From Cylindrobasidium torrendii FP15055 ss-10 (taxonomy: Eukaryota; Basidiomycota; Agaricomycetes; Agaricales; Physalacriaceae): a DNA stretch of 64,000 nucleotides. The notes beneath the pieces were generated by a model, which saw nothing but the letters and a program-made list of their open reading frames with translations, had not been told where the DNA came from and made no database searches. Positions 46,059 to 57,301 of this stretch are shown here, piece by piece (position 1 is the stretch's first letter; each line of letters begins with the position of its first letter). The translations under genes and the position numbers were made by a program. The DNA is taken from contig KN880503.1 of assembly GCA_000934385.1 (NCBI GenBank), forward strand, positions 45,937-109,936, in the 5' to 3' direction.

Positions 46059-46520
46059 ATGAGTGCCATCCCATCACCCTACCGCATGTTTTTCCTCTAC
46101 ATCGAGCCCATCGTGGACATCGCTGCAGCATACTACACCGCCTGCAATCCCAGCGAGTATCTTACCGGCCAGAGACTCGCTAGCTCAATCCAGCCTATCG
46201 TTATCCCCACCACCCAAACCACGATAGCGCTCGAGCAGCTCGGAAACCTCTACCTCTTCCTCGCGCTCAACCAGCATTTTGTCCTGTCCTCGACAACGTC
46301 TATTACAACATGGAGGCGCCTTCTCCTCGCGCTCCTCGTTGCGGATTTCGGCCACCTCGCGTCCATGCGCGGGTTGGGCATACAGATATATTGGAATGCG
46401 TGGGAATGGAATGTGTTGACCGCAGGAAGCGTGTTGCTCGTGTACATCTGCGCACTTCTGCGCATTTGCTTCCTACTGGGTGTCGGAATGGGAAAGGCGG
46501 GGAAGGCGAAAGCGTCGTGA
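46059..46520 (+). CDS. DUF7704-type membrane protein, copy 2
   Basis: Intronless, 153 residues. Matches copy 1 along its whole length: YRMFFLYIEPIVDIAAAYYT, QLGNLYLFLALNQHFVLSS, RRLLLALLVADFGHLASMRG, WEWNVLTAGSVLLVYICALL, with the same four-helix layout and basic tail. Function unknown. Tandem duplication is supported by the same start sequence context (ccatcATGAGTGCCAT / ctaccATGAGCGCCAT). Confidence 0.8.
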   Translation: MSAIPSPYRMFFLYIEPIVDIAAAYYTACNPSEYLTGQRLASSIQPIVIPTTQTTIALEQLGNLYLFLALNQHFVLSSTTSITTWRRLLLALLVADFGHLASMRGLGIQIYWNAWEWNVLTAGSVLLVYICALLRICFLLGVGMGKAGKAKAS

Positions 46521-46597
46521 ACATCCGTTGAGTACATATGAACCAAGGGGTAATGCACATAGTATGGATCTGCAGATGCTACGTACGACAATGTATT

Positions 46598-48637
46598 CTA
46601 TTGTTTCTTGGTTTGAGACTCCGTGTCTCCAAGCTCTGCTTCGCTCACACTTTCGCTGTTAACCCGCTCCATTGTCTCCGGCTGCTCCGCCGGTAAGATC
46701 AGATTCAACACACACGCCACAAGGCCTGCGCTCAGGACTACGATCCCACCGTCAGCCGATAATTTAGGACATAAGTGGATAGTAGTAACTCACAAGGTGT
46801 GCTCAAAATAATCGTGATCGAATCAAACAACCCTGTCAAGCCTTTGTTTGGGTTGTTCACTCCTTCAAAGAGGTGCTCGAAGATATCTGGGACAAGCAGG
46901 TCACCCAACCCGAACGACAGCGCTCCCGCCAATATGAATCGCTCTCGTCGTGTAAAGCGAATATACGAGAGTACGCGCACACCAGAGACGACGACGGATG
47001 CGAAGAGGAACGTTGTGACACCGCCGAGGACGGGATTGGGAATGGAAAGGAAGACGCCAGAGATTTTGCCAAGCACACCGAAGAGGATGAGGAAAAAGCA
47101 GCACCAGCGTCCAGCGGCACGATTGGCACAGCGCGTAATAGCGATCACACCGTTGTTTTGCGCGAAAATCGAGAGTGGGGTGACGGTGAAGAGGGCAGAG
47201 AGGAAGCCGCCAATGCCATCGCTCTGTGACAGTGTCAGATGGCGTGGAGAAGAAAGGTAGGAGACATACCAGTACACCACCTTGGATGCGAGTGTCGAAT
47301 TCGAGTCCTTCGACTTCCGTGCGGGAGACTTCAGCAGAGGCCGTGATATCTCCTATGGCCTCCATGGCTAATGAAACTAGAAAGATGTTAGATCAAAATA
47401 GACATTGGGTTCGGGCAATGGACTGACCATAGACAGCAAGCATGGGCAAGATAGCGGGAGGGTATACGCTGATTTTAAATGTATGTACCCTGATACATGG
47501 ATGAGAACAGGGTCTTGAAGAAATGAAGGATTCTTACCAGAGGAATGTAATCGCCGGTGCCGACTTGATACTACTTCCATCAATATATCCCGCACCGCCA
47601 GCAACGATGCACCCCACAACCAACCCCAGTATGATGCTGACATTCTTGAGGAACGGTGACCCAAACAATTCGACGAGGAGGATAGTCATGAACGACAAGA
47701 AGCCGAGACCGATGAACTCTGGTGAGCCCCACGGCAATGCTCTTGGTGCATTGATATTCGGACAAAGCTGGAAGAACCCAGACTCAGGACGCCCCGAGCA
47801 GTCGTTCGACCCGCCGCCCCAGTTTGGAATACCCGAGTCACGGATGAGCGACGCGCCAATAAGTAGAATGACAGTCCCCGTCACGATGGGCGGGAAGATG
47901 CGTTGGAGGCGGCGTGCCGGGATGAACGACATGCCAATTTCGAGGAAGGAGCAGATGAGGGACGTCCCGAGGACCTTGCCATACGCGTCGGGGCATGCTA
48001 ACCGTGTGATGGTCCCGTCCGCAGCAACGGTAGTTGGGCATGTCCCGTCGCTGTACATGGCGTTGAAGATAGCATTTGCGGTGGAAAGGGTGGCGAAGCT
48101 TGTTCCGACAACGCTGATAAGACCAGTACCGAGGAAGTATCCCTTGCCGAGTGGTATACGCGATATTTGAACAAGACTCAGGATGCCTACAAAGCGTGAG
48201 CAGGAGCGGGAGTCAATGAAAAAAAAATGAAACACACCACAGCTGATGAGAGATGCAGAAATCATGTAGGCCGACAATGCGCTGTCCAGCCCAAGCGCGG
48301 ACGCGAAAATAATGGGGGGCGTTATGAGACCGGCAAGCATAGCAAGTGCATGCTGGAATCCACTCGTGATAGCAAGGACGAGTGGTAGTTCATCGTCCAA
48401 ACCGTAAAAGGGGGGTTGTCGCCGTGTTTTCATGTACGGGAGCGTCGGCATACATAACCTACCGAAAGAATGAGATCCCAGTCAAAAGGAAGGGAAGGAG
48501 GATGCGCACCAAGCGTAGTCGTAGTCTCCCAGCCATCCATGTCTTGTGGTGACCTTCTCTTTGTACTGTCCAATTCGAGCGCGAACAGTGAGGCGCGGGG
48601 GGTCGACGGGCACTGGCTGTGTGGTCGTAGTAGACAT
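46598..48637 (-). CDS. uric acid/xanthine permease (NAT/NCS2 family)
   Basis: Seven exons: 48510-48637, 48238-48458, 47538-48186, 47428-47468, 47270-47376, 46794-47223, 46598-46737. The product is 571 residues, usual for fungal UapA-like carriers. Many transmembrane helices. FGF-type loop YGLDDELPLVLAITSGFQHA at the first helix, TLSTANAIF, PPAILPMLAVYG, and the family signature QNNGVIAITR at residues 404-413, which fits the NAT motif Q-N-x-G-x-x-x-x-T-R and suggests uptake of oxidised purines with protons. The N-terminal cytosolic stretch keeps a YKEKVTTRHGWLGDYDYAW pattern seen in these transporters. A TATA-like element lies about 34 bases above the start. Substrate is inferred from the motif. 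Confidence 0.92.
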
Positions 48638-49447
48638 GGTCGGAGACGAAGATAGGTTGGCCGCTCCAGGGTTTTATATGATCGCCTTCCCCACAGAACA
48701 TATGCTTGACTGGAGATAAGTATCATCGTTGTGATAAGGATTCTGGATTCCGCTGTACCGCCCGCGACTTGGACGTCCGAAATGTCATTGGAAGGCACAA
48801 GAGAGCGATAAGAGTGGCCAGACCCCGGAAAGACGCGTCGGGCATCGGAGGGTGGAATTCGTGGCTGATTTTGTTGACATGGCGATCTTGGTGAAAGCGT
48901 TGGAGATCCGATCACTGAAGCCGTTCAAGGCACGAACCGCCGGGGCGGATAGTTGGGCGGAGGCACCTGAATTTACAAATCCATTTCTCTTCGTTGGTGG
49001 GTCGTACTGCCGACTTTGACAACATCGGTACTGCCGAGTGCACATACGCCCTCGAGCTTCGCGAGAGGCTGTCGCAGTTCCTCGCACGCCAAGGCATCAA
49101 TCGCAACTAGATGCGGTCAAGATGTACTCTCTCGTAAACACATTTTCTTTACTGTTTGCACTACAATATGCAAGGCTTATTTCCTCTGTTCCCATCCATC
49201 GTTGTACATTCAGCCCATGTCCTGAGCCGCATCACTACTAGGCTGATTCGGACTTCAAGTTGATATTAAGTAGGTTCGAACTTTACATTGACCATGTACA
49301 TCAGAGGAACGCTCCGCCGACAATGCGATATGCCGAATTGTGCACTCGTTGTGCACTTGGGCGGTTGGCGCTTTGTCCCATCTGAGAGCCAAGCAGAAGG
49401 ATTAAATGATGTCGTGCCCTCCTCGAACGCATATAGCCACTTGCTTG
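48638..49447. other. intergenic
   Basis: Between the permease start and the PAC4 stop. Only the permease TATA element is recognisable. Confidence 0.5.
48671..48680 (-). promoter_or_regulatory. TATA box of the purine permease gene
   Basis: catataaaac on the minus strand, 34-43 bases above the ATG at 48637. Confidence 0.5.
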
Positions 49448-50094
49448 CTACAACGCTCTTAGGGTATCGACGACCCATTTCTCGGCCACGAGCGTGTGCT
49501 GTGGTGATACATCCGCAGAAAGGAATATCGCTTTGTTCGTCTTGCGGGCTGGGTTGAGAGTATGAGCGCGGAGCAATTCAAAAAGGAGGGGGATTCATTT
49601 CTCATTGCAGGATGCATCGGATATATCAGGTAAAGCCTTGAGTGAATGAACACGGAGTCCGAGGAGGGATGTCGGAAGGGAAGTGGGCTCACCTATCCGC
49701 TGAGCCATACTCAACGCAGCGTCGGATGCGCTCGTGCGGAAGAGTGTCGTGCCAATGGGTTGTTTCTGCGGAGGCGTAAGCAGGTGCGCGATGAAGCACA
49801 TATACGGAGGGATAATAGGTTGCGCAGCCAGCACGGCGGATTGACATGAATAGGCGAAAAGCACAGGAAAAAGGACAAGGACTGGGATAGTTTAGTGGAA
49901 CGCACATTAGGTTGTGGCATAGCGTATGCCCAATCCCGACATAACTTTCCGTTCTCTTCGGGATTGGAGTCCTCTGTGGTGGCATCGGCGGACCCTACCC
50001 AAATCATGTACGAGTCGACGAGGGATGTTATCTGCATGGACAGACGTGCGCTGCTGTCCGAGGTTGTTGTCATGTGTTGAGATACAGATATCAT
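49448..50094 (-). CDS. proteasome assembly chaperone 4-like protein
   Basis: Exons 49906-50094, 49693-49765 and 49448-49548, 120 residues. Joined, they read RLSMQITSLVDSYMIWVGSA, LCRDWAYAMPQPN, GTTLFRTSASDAALSMAQRI, ARKTNKAIFLSADVSPQH and WVVDTLRAL. This follows PAC4/Pba4: a strand with (M/I)VW(I/V)G, a central AMP turn, a TTL strand, the Ser/Ala helix SxAQR(L/I)A and a final helix. Pba3-Pba4 assist assembly of the proteasome alpha ring. The two introns (140 and 144 bases) are longer than most here. Small size and low conservation keep the call from certainty. Confidence 0.75.
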
Positions 50095-50371
50095 GGCTGG
50101 TGGATGGTGGATGCGTCAAAGAAGACGAAGACTGGTGAGGCAGAGGATGGAAGTCGGTGCGCAAGCGTGATCGCGATCATCCATCAGGCGCGGGTACGCG
50201 TGCATACTGTTCTGCTTTCCACGCTCATGGCAATGCCTCTCGATGCCGACTTTCCAAGCGCACGGACAAGGAAAAGAGAACTGGATTAAAATTGGCTAGG
50301 GATACATCTATGAGAAGGAAAGCTCGTCTATGGATTCTATTCAAATATTCGTCAAAGGATCGTGGTTGTGT

Positions 50372-50779
50372 TCATGAAGGGGCAGAGCTGCTACGCTGGT
50401 GCGCGATAGACGAGCGTCGGCGCGGTTGATAGAAGTGTAAAAGGTTCGACGTTGCCTCCAGATTGAGGTGGAAGGGAAATTCGGGGCTGTGACCGAATAT
50501 CTGGCCTTTTCTGCGGGCTGACGCCGGCGCTACGGGTCCATTGCAGTGGTGGCTTGGACGAGGGGCTGCACCAGGCAGTCCTTGAGTGGGAGTGGGAGAG
50601 GGTGATGGCGAAAGCCGAAGGAGTGTGGGCACTATCATGCAACACATTAGCATACAACACCCAGAGAAGCGGTGCGCAGACGTACCAGCCGTCTTGAGAG
50701 GCTTGAGCGTTGCCGACCCAATTATCGCGTCACATGCAGACCCAGCAGAGGAAGAACGAAGGCGGGTGGTGTAGGTCAT
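50372..50779 (-). CDS. possible small basic protein, uncharacterised
   Basis: Open frame of 135 codons with ATG at 50779. An intron with gtacgt donor and ctcaag acceptor would remove about 105 bases and leave about 100 residues. Ser-rich N-terminus (TRLRSSSAGSACDAIIGS), then a Pro/Arg/His-rich stretch and RRRSSIAHQRSSSAPS at the end. No family recognised. The consistent intron signals and frame favour a real gene, but composition alone could also arise by chance. Confidence 0.35.
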   Translation of the reverse strand: MTYTTRLRSSSAGSACDAIIGSATLKPLKTAGTSAHRFSGCCMLMCCMIVPTLLRLSPSPSPTPTQGLPGAAPRPSHHCNGPVAPASARRKGQIFGHSPEFPFHLNLEATSNLLHFYQPRRRSSIAHQRSSSAPS

Positions 50780-51665
50780 GTTAAATGGTCGTGATGGTGA
50801 GAAAGAAAGCGCAGCTTGGTCTTCCGCTTCTAAGGCTGGGCTTTTATGACCTCTGGGGATATTCTATCCGTGGAAGCGGATGAAACGTCCCATAGCCGAT
50901 CGCGAGTGCTCATTCCTTTTGTTCTCTTTATGGAAGGTTCCTGAGAGCGCCACCTTGTACCCCCAAAGCTACGGTCGTCAAAACCCTGCACTGGGTTTTG
51001 AAGCCAATGCGTTTGCTTTGGTATATCGAGGGCCTGAATGCACGCTGGGTGAAACTAAGGCGCGCGCCTGAAGTCAGGTCCAACACGTGACCGTCTCTCG
51101 GGCCGAATGCCGAAGGCGTGCTCGAACGTGCATTTCTTGCCTCGACCATCCATGGAAGACTACTTACTGTATCTGAAGACGATGCTGCGAATTCTGGACA
51201 ATCATGGAGCAAAATACACTGTCACGCATGACTATGCAACACGCGACCTACGAAAATCAGCTTCGCATAGGCTCCATTCGCCTGACATGAATCCAGAAAC
51301 ACAGAGGGAAGATATTCGGAATCTCAATGATTGGCAAGACCGGCTCCGCGAACGTTTGAACCGTATAAAAACAAGTGGTAGCCGGCGGTTTTGGCCAGGT
51401 TTCGGTGAGCACGACGTCACACAACCATCTGCCAAGAATCCGTCCCGAGTAAATCGAATAGATCACTGCCTGCCTTCTGCTTTCACGAGAAGAACGATTT
51501 GATCCAGTGGCCTGCTTGTTGCTAAGAACTCAGTGTTGCAAACCACATGTTACTCGACCAATTCGGTACTAGCGGCTCCCAGGATGTGTCTGCTGGTCCC
51601 GTTCGTGGATATATAATGCATATGTTTGGTGGACAGCTGACTCTTGCTCACCCTCCCAGCTTGAG
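50780..51665. other. intergenic, one doubtful open frame
   Basis: Contains a 131-codon frame at 51107-51502 without homology or introns, not accepted as a gene. Confidence 0.4.
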
Positions 51666-53822
51666 ATGCGATTCCTCCCTCAGGTTGTTCTCCCTGCGCT
51701 AGCAGTCGCTGGTGGTGAGTTGGCTGCATGACCTCCTGTATTGTCACCGCTGAACTCCGTCGTAGAAGTGTACAATACCTTTGATGGAGACGGTTTCGCA
51801 GCGTGCTATGAGGTCGCAAAAGTGTACCGACCATCGTCCATTGATGAGATTGTCTCCATTGTCCAGGATGCCAGCGCCGCTGGAACACCTGTGCGGGCTA
51901 GTGGTGTACAACGTTCCCTTCTGTCTTAGTAACCCTTATACTGAACTTTACCAGAATGGCCACATGTGGTGTAGGTCGTCAGCTTAACGAGTTGGTGCGG
52001 ACGTTAAACATGCTATAAGACGACACGATGTGCTCTGACGACCCCTCGACCATCATCATCAAGACAGATGCGGTCAATGGCATTTCCGACCTGCAAATGA
52101 ACGACGATGGTACCGGCAGTGTCCTCGTCGAAGCTGGTGTAACTTTTCCGCAACTGTACGCCTTTCCACTTCAGATCCACCCCCATACACTCAAGGGTAT
52201 TCTCTTTGTAGAGCGGAATGGCTACAGGACCGTGATGCAGCTCTGGGATACACCCTTGGTAAGGGTTCTGCAACTTCTTGCCGCTCACTTCTCACCTTCG
52301 TTCAGTGAACTGGAACATCACCATTGGTGCGTCGGCTAGATTTCGCTTGTTTTCGATGTTCTCACAGTGTGGCATAGCTGGTGCAGTTGCCATGGGCGCG
52401 CACCGTTCTTCCTTGGGCGAAGACTCTCAGGTCTCGAGCGCTGCACTTGCCTTGGACATCATCAACGGCAAGGGTGTGTACATATTGCGTCCCGAGACGC
52501 CATTGCTGTTAACATTGACCTCCATTGACAGGCGAGCTTGTGCATTTGGATCGCGACCAAAGCAACGATACATGGCTTGCTGCCACGACCTCCCTTGGGC
52601 TTCTCGGTGTCATAGCGCGTGTCGAAATGATGGTTCTCGCGGACTACAAGGTCTGGGCTAATCAGACGACTGTGGACGAGGACGATGTTCTCAATGGTGA
52701 CCTGTATGAGGAGATCTCACCCTATGTCACGGCAAACTACTGGGTGCGTCGCATGCGTACATCCCATCTGAGCCTTTGTAATTTACTGATGCATTCAGTG
52801 GTGGCCCGGCCAGCGTAAATTCCACAAACGCACGTACGGTGTCGTCCCAGCGGACCACGACGGAGACGCTTTCCAGTCGACGTTCTCGCTCACCGACATC
52901 GAAGGCAGCCTGGCGAACACCCTCCTGGGGTCTGGGCAGAACAACAGTTGGCAGAACTTTATCACCGAGGGCATCTTCTACGCTCTCTGGAGCGCGCCCA
53001 ATTTCCACAGTGCGTCCCAACTACCACTTCATCCTTAGATATTTAAACTGACTTGAAGGTAGGTGAGAGCACGGATCTACCGCTGTTGAGCTGGCCGGTG
53101 TATGGTAGCGCTTACGAAGTGCTTATCGGAGGGTTATATCCAAACCAGAAGCCTGAATGGGACTATGGGCTACATGGAAAGACTCTGGAGCTGGCCGTGC
53201 CTATTACCCAGGCAAATGCGTTGCTCAAGCGCGTGCGAGAGCTCCTCGACCAGAGTAAGGCAGATGGCAAGGCGGTCACTGCGACATACCGAAGCGGGAT
53301 TAACATCAAGGTGCTTTGGGGATTTAACCACGCTGTAGGAGTAAATAGAGCTGACATTGTGGGTAGTTTGGGAGACCATTCGACAGCTTACTTGGGCAGA
53401 CAAACGAAAGGACGGCGCCCGGGGATGATGCGGACTGGTCAAAGGTGAGCTGCAGACCCGCCTGATCGACCTCGAGCGTGCGGAGAGCTGACGGGGTTTA
53501 GGGCGCAATGATGTTTGACTTCCCGTCCTTCAAGCCTTCGACAGGGAATGGAGATCGCTTTAACGAAGAGTGGTACATCAACCTGGCGTCGACCCTCATT
53601 GACGAGGTGCGTATCGCGTTCTGTGTGTCCTTATCTAGTGTGACGAGCCAGCAGTTCCCTGTCCGACCTCACTGGACCAAGAATACGCGCGATGTCTTCA
53701 AGCAGTCAGTCAAAAATCTTAACCCGGACAGCTTGGCGACTTTTGCTGCGGTGCGCAAGCGCTTCGACCCAGATGGTATCTTCAAGAGTGTTGTAGGAGA
53801 AATATTGGGCGTTATGGATTGA
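51666..53822 (+). CDS. FAD-linked oxidase, D-arabinono-1,4-lactone oxidase type
   Basis: Thirteen exons: 51666-51714, 51766-51905, 51955-51970, 52020-52155, 52212-52258, 52306-52326, 52378-52473, 52532-52743, 52799-53009, 53063-53310, 53367-53444, 53502-53606, 53655-53822. The product is 508 residues. FAD-binding half: YRPSSIDEIVSIVQDAS, ASGNGHMWYDTMCSDDPST, VLVEAGVTF, LVNWNITIAGAVAMGAHRSS, TSLGLLGVIARVEMMVLAD. C-terminal ALO half: WDYGLHGKTLELAVPITQAN, YRSGINIKFG, DWSKGAMMFDFPSFKP, FPVRPHWTKNTRDVF and FDPDGIFKSVVGEILGV. Oxidises aldonolactone-type substrates with FAD. An N-terminal hydrophobic stretch (FLPQVVLPALAVAG) resembles a signal peptide, so this is likely a secreted relative rather than the mitochondrial enzyme. 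One exon is 16 bases and one 21. No frame defect. Confidence 0.87.
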
Positions 53823-54382
53823 GCAGCATATTCAACACGAACATGTTGAACAGCTATATACCTGTCTTGAATCAATGAGAGACATTGCATACCTTACAAA
53901 TTCTTTTTGGAAGGAAATACCTTGTCTCTGAGCATTTGAGCAACAGGCCAGCGTCGTCCCACTGATCGATGTCCGCAAAGAGAACAAGGACGTAGGCACT
54001 ATAAGGCTAGGAACCAGTCCGATTAATTCTCACAGTAACCTGGTTACTTGAGCTGGGAGTGAGAAGACATTCGCAGACAATAGCAGTCGTCACGTATCAA
54101 TAATGGACCGTAACAACAAAAAGGTTGTTGCATACAGCGTGGGAATACAGGACCCACAGTTATTCGTCCCGGGCCGAAGCGAGATAATGGTATAAAAGAC
54201 AAGCACTGACAGTGACAGTCTTCACCTCAGAGTAACCTGCTCTTCGACTGTTGCCCCCCACTCTCCCCAACCATTGTAATCGGGTCTGAGCGGTTTCCCA
54301 CGCCTCAAGCGCCAAAACACAAATTGCACGAGCAAAGCGCTTCCTACCAAGATCTCCGGGCTGCCTATCACCTTCTGTAGAG
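53823..54382. other. intergenic
   Basis: Nothing recognised besides presumed promoter of the next gene. Confidence 0.5.
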
Positions 54383-55336
54383 ATGTGGCACAACAACCCT
54401 AGTCCCAAAGCATTCCGCACCATCAAGGACATCTCAGATCGAGATATTTCCCGCGGTGTCATGGCCAATCCCTCTATAGTCTGCTCTCCCCCGCCCAATT
54501 CCTTGCATAATACGCCAGCATATACGCAGCCTGCACCTCCCAGAACGACTGGAGTATCATTTGCACCTTCAGTATCCTTCATGCCACCACACGGTGCTAG
54601 CGCTACCGCAATTCATACTTCTAATGCTCCTCGCCATCGGCACTCTCGCACACCGGCTCGGAAATCAAAGTCCACACCGTACAGTATGCCATCACCGACT
54701 CACTACAATGTGTCGAATTTGCCTACACAACCACCCCCTGCTCTTCGTCGCTCCTCGTCGCGCGGCGTCATGGCCAATCCCTCTATAGTCTGCTCTCCCC
54801 CGCCCATTTCCTTGCACAATCCGCCAGCATATATGCAGCCTGCACCTCCCAGAATGACTGGAGTATCATTTGCACCTTCAGCATCCTTTATGCCACCACA
54901 CGGTGCTACCGCCTCGCCAAAAATTCATACTTCTAATGCTCCTCGCCATCGGTCCTCTCGTACACCGGCTCGGAAATCAAAGTCCACACCGTACAGTAGG
55001 CCATCGCCGACCCATGTGTCGAATTTGCCCACTGCACAACCGCCGCCCGCTCCTCGTCGCTCCTCGTCCTCTGTGAGCAGAGCGGTGGACACAATCGTTC
55101 TGCGGCTTCAGTTGAAGCGGATGAAACGACGACTTCGCCAAATTGAGGAGGAGGAGGTGCGCTTACCCTCGAGTGCAGAGCCTATTCCAATGTGGGATGG
55201 AATGCCTTGGGTTCCAGCGTCTGTTATCATATCCAGTACACCTCCGCCGCCGTACAAGGCAGTCAAGTCTAATCCTCCGTCATATTCACCGAGGGCTACG
55301 CACAGGCGACGCGGTCGCGACCATCGTGCACACTGA
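54383..55336 (+). CDS. Pro/Ser/Arg-rich protein with internal duplication
   Basis: Single exon, 317 residues. About two thirds consists of two tandem copies of a 103-residue unit (RGVMANPSIVCSPPP, then AYxQPAPPRxTGVSFAPS, HTSNAPRH, RTPARKSKSTPYS, RRSSS). A short helix-prone segment rich in Arg and Glu follows (LRLQLKRMKRRLRQIEEEE), then a Pro-rich end. No domain recognised. Strongly basic and probably disordered, perhaps nucleic-acid or cytoskeleton associated, which is only a guess from composition. That the duplication keeps frame over 309 bases argues that the frame is translated. Confidence 0.65.
   Translation: MWHNNPSPKAFRTIKDISDRDISRGVMANPSIVCSPPPNSLHNTPAYTQPAPPRTTGVSFAPSVSFMPPHGASATAIHTSNAPRHRHSRTPARKSKSTPYSMPSPTHYNVSNLPTQPPPALRRSSSRGVMANPSIVCSPPPISLHNPPAYMQPAPPRMTGVSFAPSASFMPPHGATASPKIHTSNAPRHRSSRTPARKSKSTPYSRPSPTHVSNLPTAQPPPAPRRSSSSVSRAVDTIVLRLQLKRMKRRLRQIEEEEVRLPSSAEPIPMWDGMPWVPASVIISSTPPPPYKAVKSNPPSYSPRATHRRRGRDHRAH
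54452..55069 (+). repeat. 309-bp in-frame tandem duplication
   Basis: Copy 1 54452-54760 and copy 2 54761-55069, head to tail, both starting with CGCGGYGTCATGGCCAATCC. Very similar by eye, with a few substitutions and one compensating codon gain and loss. Confidence 0.9.
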
Positions 55337-55917
55337 GATGTGTTTTGTTTTGTTTCTTTGCGATGTGGAATTTTCTTGCTTTGTACCTTGCGACTTGTGA
55401 TGATTTATGTTAATTGATGCTTACGATGGATCTGTATTGCTATATGTATGTTCTTACCTTCAGTATTTGAATGCGTGGCAAACTTGGAATGAGAGAAAAT
55501 CTTGTGTTCGGTCCGTATGTAGTGAACCATCCCGACGGCTTCCCGACTTGAGAACGGACGACCTTGATTGAACATGTGCAACCCAAGTTAGGCAACACCG
55601 TTCCCAATTCCATCACTGAGAGAATCGCGCCCACTGATAAGTTGTCGCCTGACGAAGAGTTGGATTTGGCCGCGGCTATGCGTTTGGGTAAGTTACTGTA
55701 TAACAACAAATTCCACAAACGGTTTTGTATGAGGAAATATAAACAAAGCAGCGCATGGCACATTATGGTACAAGGGGGAGTGCACTGAAAAGGAATGATG
55801 AGCACAATCTATATTCTATATAGCCAGGGTCAGTGTGGTATCGAGAGGGATTCAGATGTGTCCGCGGAGAGGAAAGCATAACATAACAACAGCGAGAGAA
55901 GATATTATGAGGGGGGA
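55337..55917. other. convergent intergenic region
   Basis: Between the stops of the duplicated-repeat protein and the LAMTOR1-like gene. Short open frames only. Confidence 0.5.
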
Positions 55918-56621
55918 TTAATCATCCCAGCTGCGCGACAAGGAGCCAATGTTCAGATCTGGTATGTGTGCCGCAGGCTGGATGGGGTGAGCGAATGGAC
56001 AGAATGGAGTCGGGTATAACGCACCTGGTCTTTTGCAAGCTCCCCAGAACGCTCCAAACTCTCGGCACTGACAAGACGGGCGGATAGAGCTATTGCCGTG
56101 GGTCGACTGGTGTGATCTGTGGACCTGTACGAGTTGGAGCTCGACCGAGAAGGGCCTCTCGCAATAGGAGGCATAAATGCGTCGATGTCCATGGTATGTT
56201 GCTCAGGGTAAGCTTGTGATATAGACGAGCCGTCCACAGGCTCGCCGTAATCTCTGGAGAAGTTTGAAGACGAGTCGTTGCGTACGCTCTGCGGGCGCGT
56301 TCGGTCTTGCGGATTGACGTTCATCATCTGCCTATGGTCGGTAAGTTCGATGCAGCAGCCGGGCAAGACTAAGGCGCGAACCCTTCCTTTGCCCGAATGA
56401 TAGTTCCCAGTCGGCCCTCGTATTTCCCATAGTCAAAGCTGGTTGTAGGTGGTCTGACGAGCAAAGCGGGGTCAGGGTCCGAGCATACCAACGAACACAT
56501 CAACGCACATCGGCTCTTCCGCGGCAGGGATTAGACGCGAGCTCTCGTCGATGATCTCCACCCTGGCGGCGGGGACTGGTTTGCTGTTACAGCAGCAAAG
56601 AAACGAGCGGAAGACCATCAT
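55918..56621 (-). CDS. LAMTOR1/Ego1-like endolysosomal scaffold
   Basis: Exons 56497-56621, 56382-56453, 56025-56331 and 55918-55977, 187 residues. A cysteine cluster at the N-terminus (FRSFLCCCNSK) is followed by an acidic SSRLIPAAEEP. Then DYGKYEGRLGTIIRAKEGQM and MNVNPQD, the block shared by basidiomycete LAMTOR1-like proteins. The rest is Ser-rich and disordered. LAMTOR1/Ego1 anchors Rag GTPases and TORC1 to the vacuole by N-terminal lipids. The usual Gly2 for myristoylation is not visible here (it starts MMVFRS or MVFRS), though the cysteines could be palmitoylated. Family call moderate. Confidence 0.6.
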
Positions 56622-57301
56622 AGCAGGATGGAAAACCGAGCCAGGATCGAGGAAGTTTTGCAATTACCATTCTGGCTCGTTACGTAATTTGAGTCCGATA
56701 AATATCCGGCCTCGCCAAATTCACGCATAGGCTACTGAAGCAAGGACCTATACTATGGACAGCTGACAGACGGTGATAGTGTCCAATAACATACCGCGAA
56801 TCTGACTTTTGGCTATTGCCTACGCTCAAACGCGGGCACGTGTGATCGTAACGCTTTGCTTTCCGCCATCGTGGTCGATGGCAAATCCTTTTTCTTTGAA
56901 ACCTCTGCCTCACAGGATTCGCAATACAGAGATACACGGCAGAGATATGACCTTATCCGCCACCGCTTATAAGCCCAGTGTGACTTTGTGAAATGCCCTT
57001 AGATTCACGCCTCCACCACCGCAGTTAATTCAAGCTCTTCCTTCTTGCCTCCACGCTGCACGGTCTAGGTGCGCATCCAATTACTGATAAGTTTGCAAGG
57101 AGGCCCACGCACATTGTAGCAGAGCCTGTGGTTCTGCTGTCCCCCATTTCAGTTCCTACTTGTCCAATGGTACGCGCTTGATAACAAAAACAGTTGACAA
57201 CGTCCTTAACAGCTTTAGGCTGTTGACAGTCGGCCTCAGTCTCCTACAGAGTACCGCAAGGTAGCGCCCTCCATCCGTCTTTTCACAAAATATACATTGA
57301 C
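56622..57301. other. divergent intergenic region
   Basis: Between the LAMTOR1-like gene and the first coiled-coil gene. Nothing recognised. Confidence 0.5.

Noticed and set aside
51107..51502. 131-codon open frame before the FAD oxidase gene
   Set aside because: No recognisable family, membrane segment or splice pattern. Cannot be told from chance without expression data.
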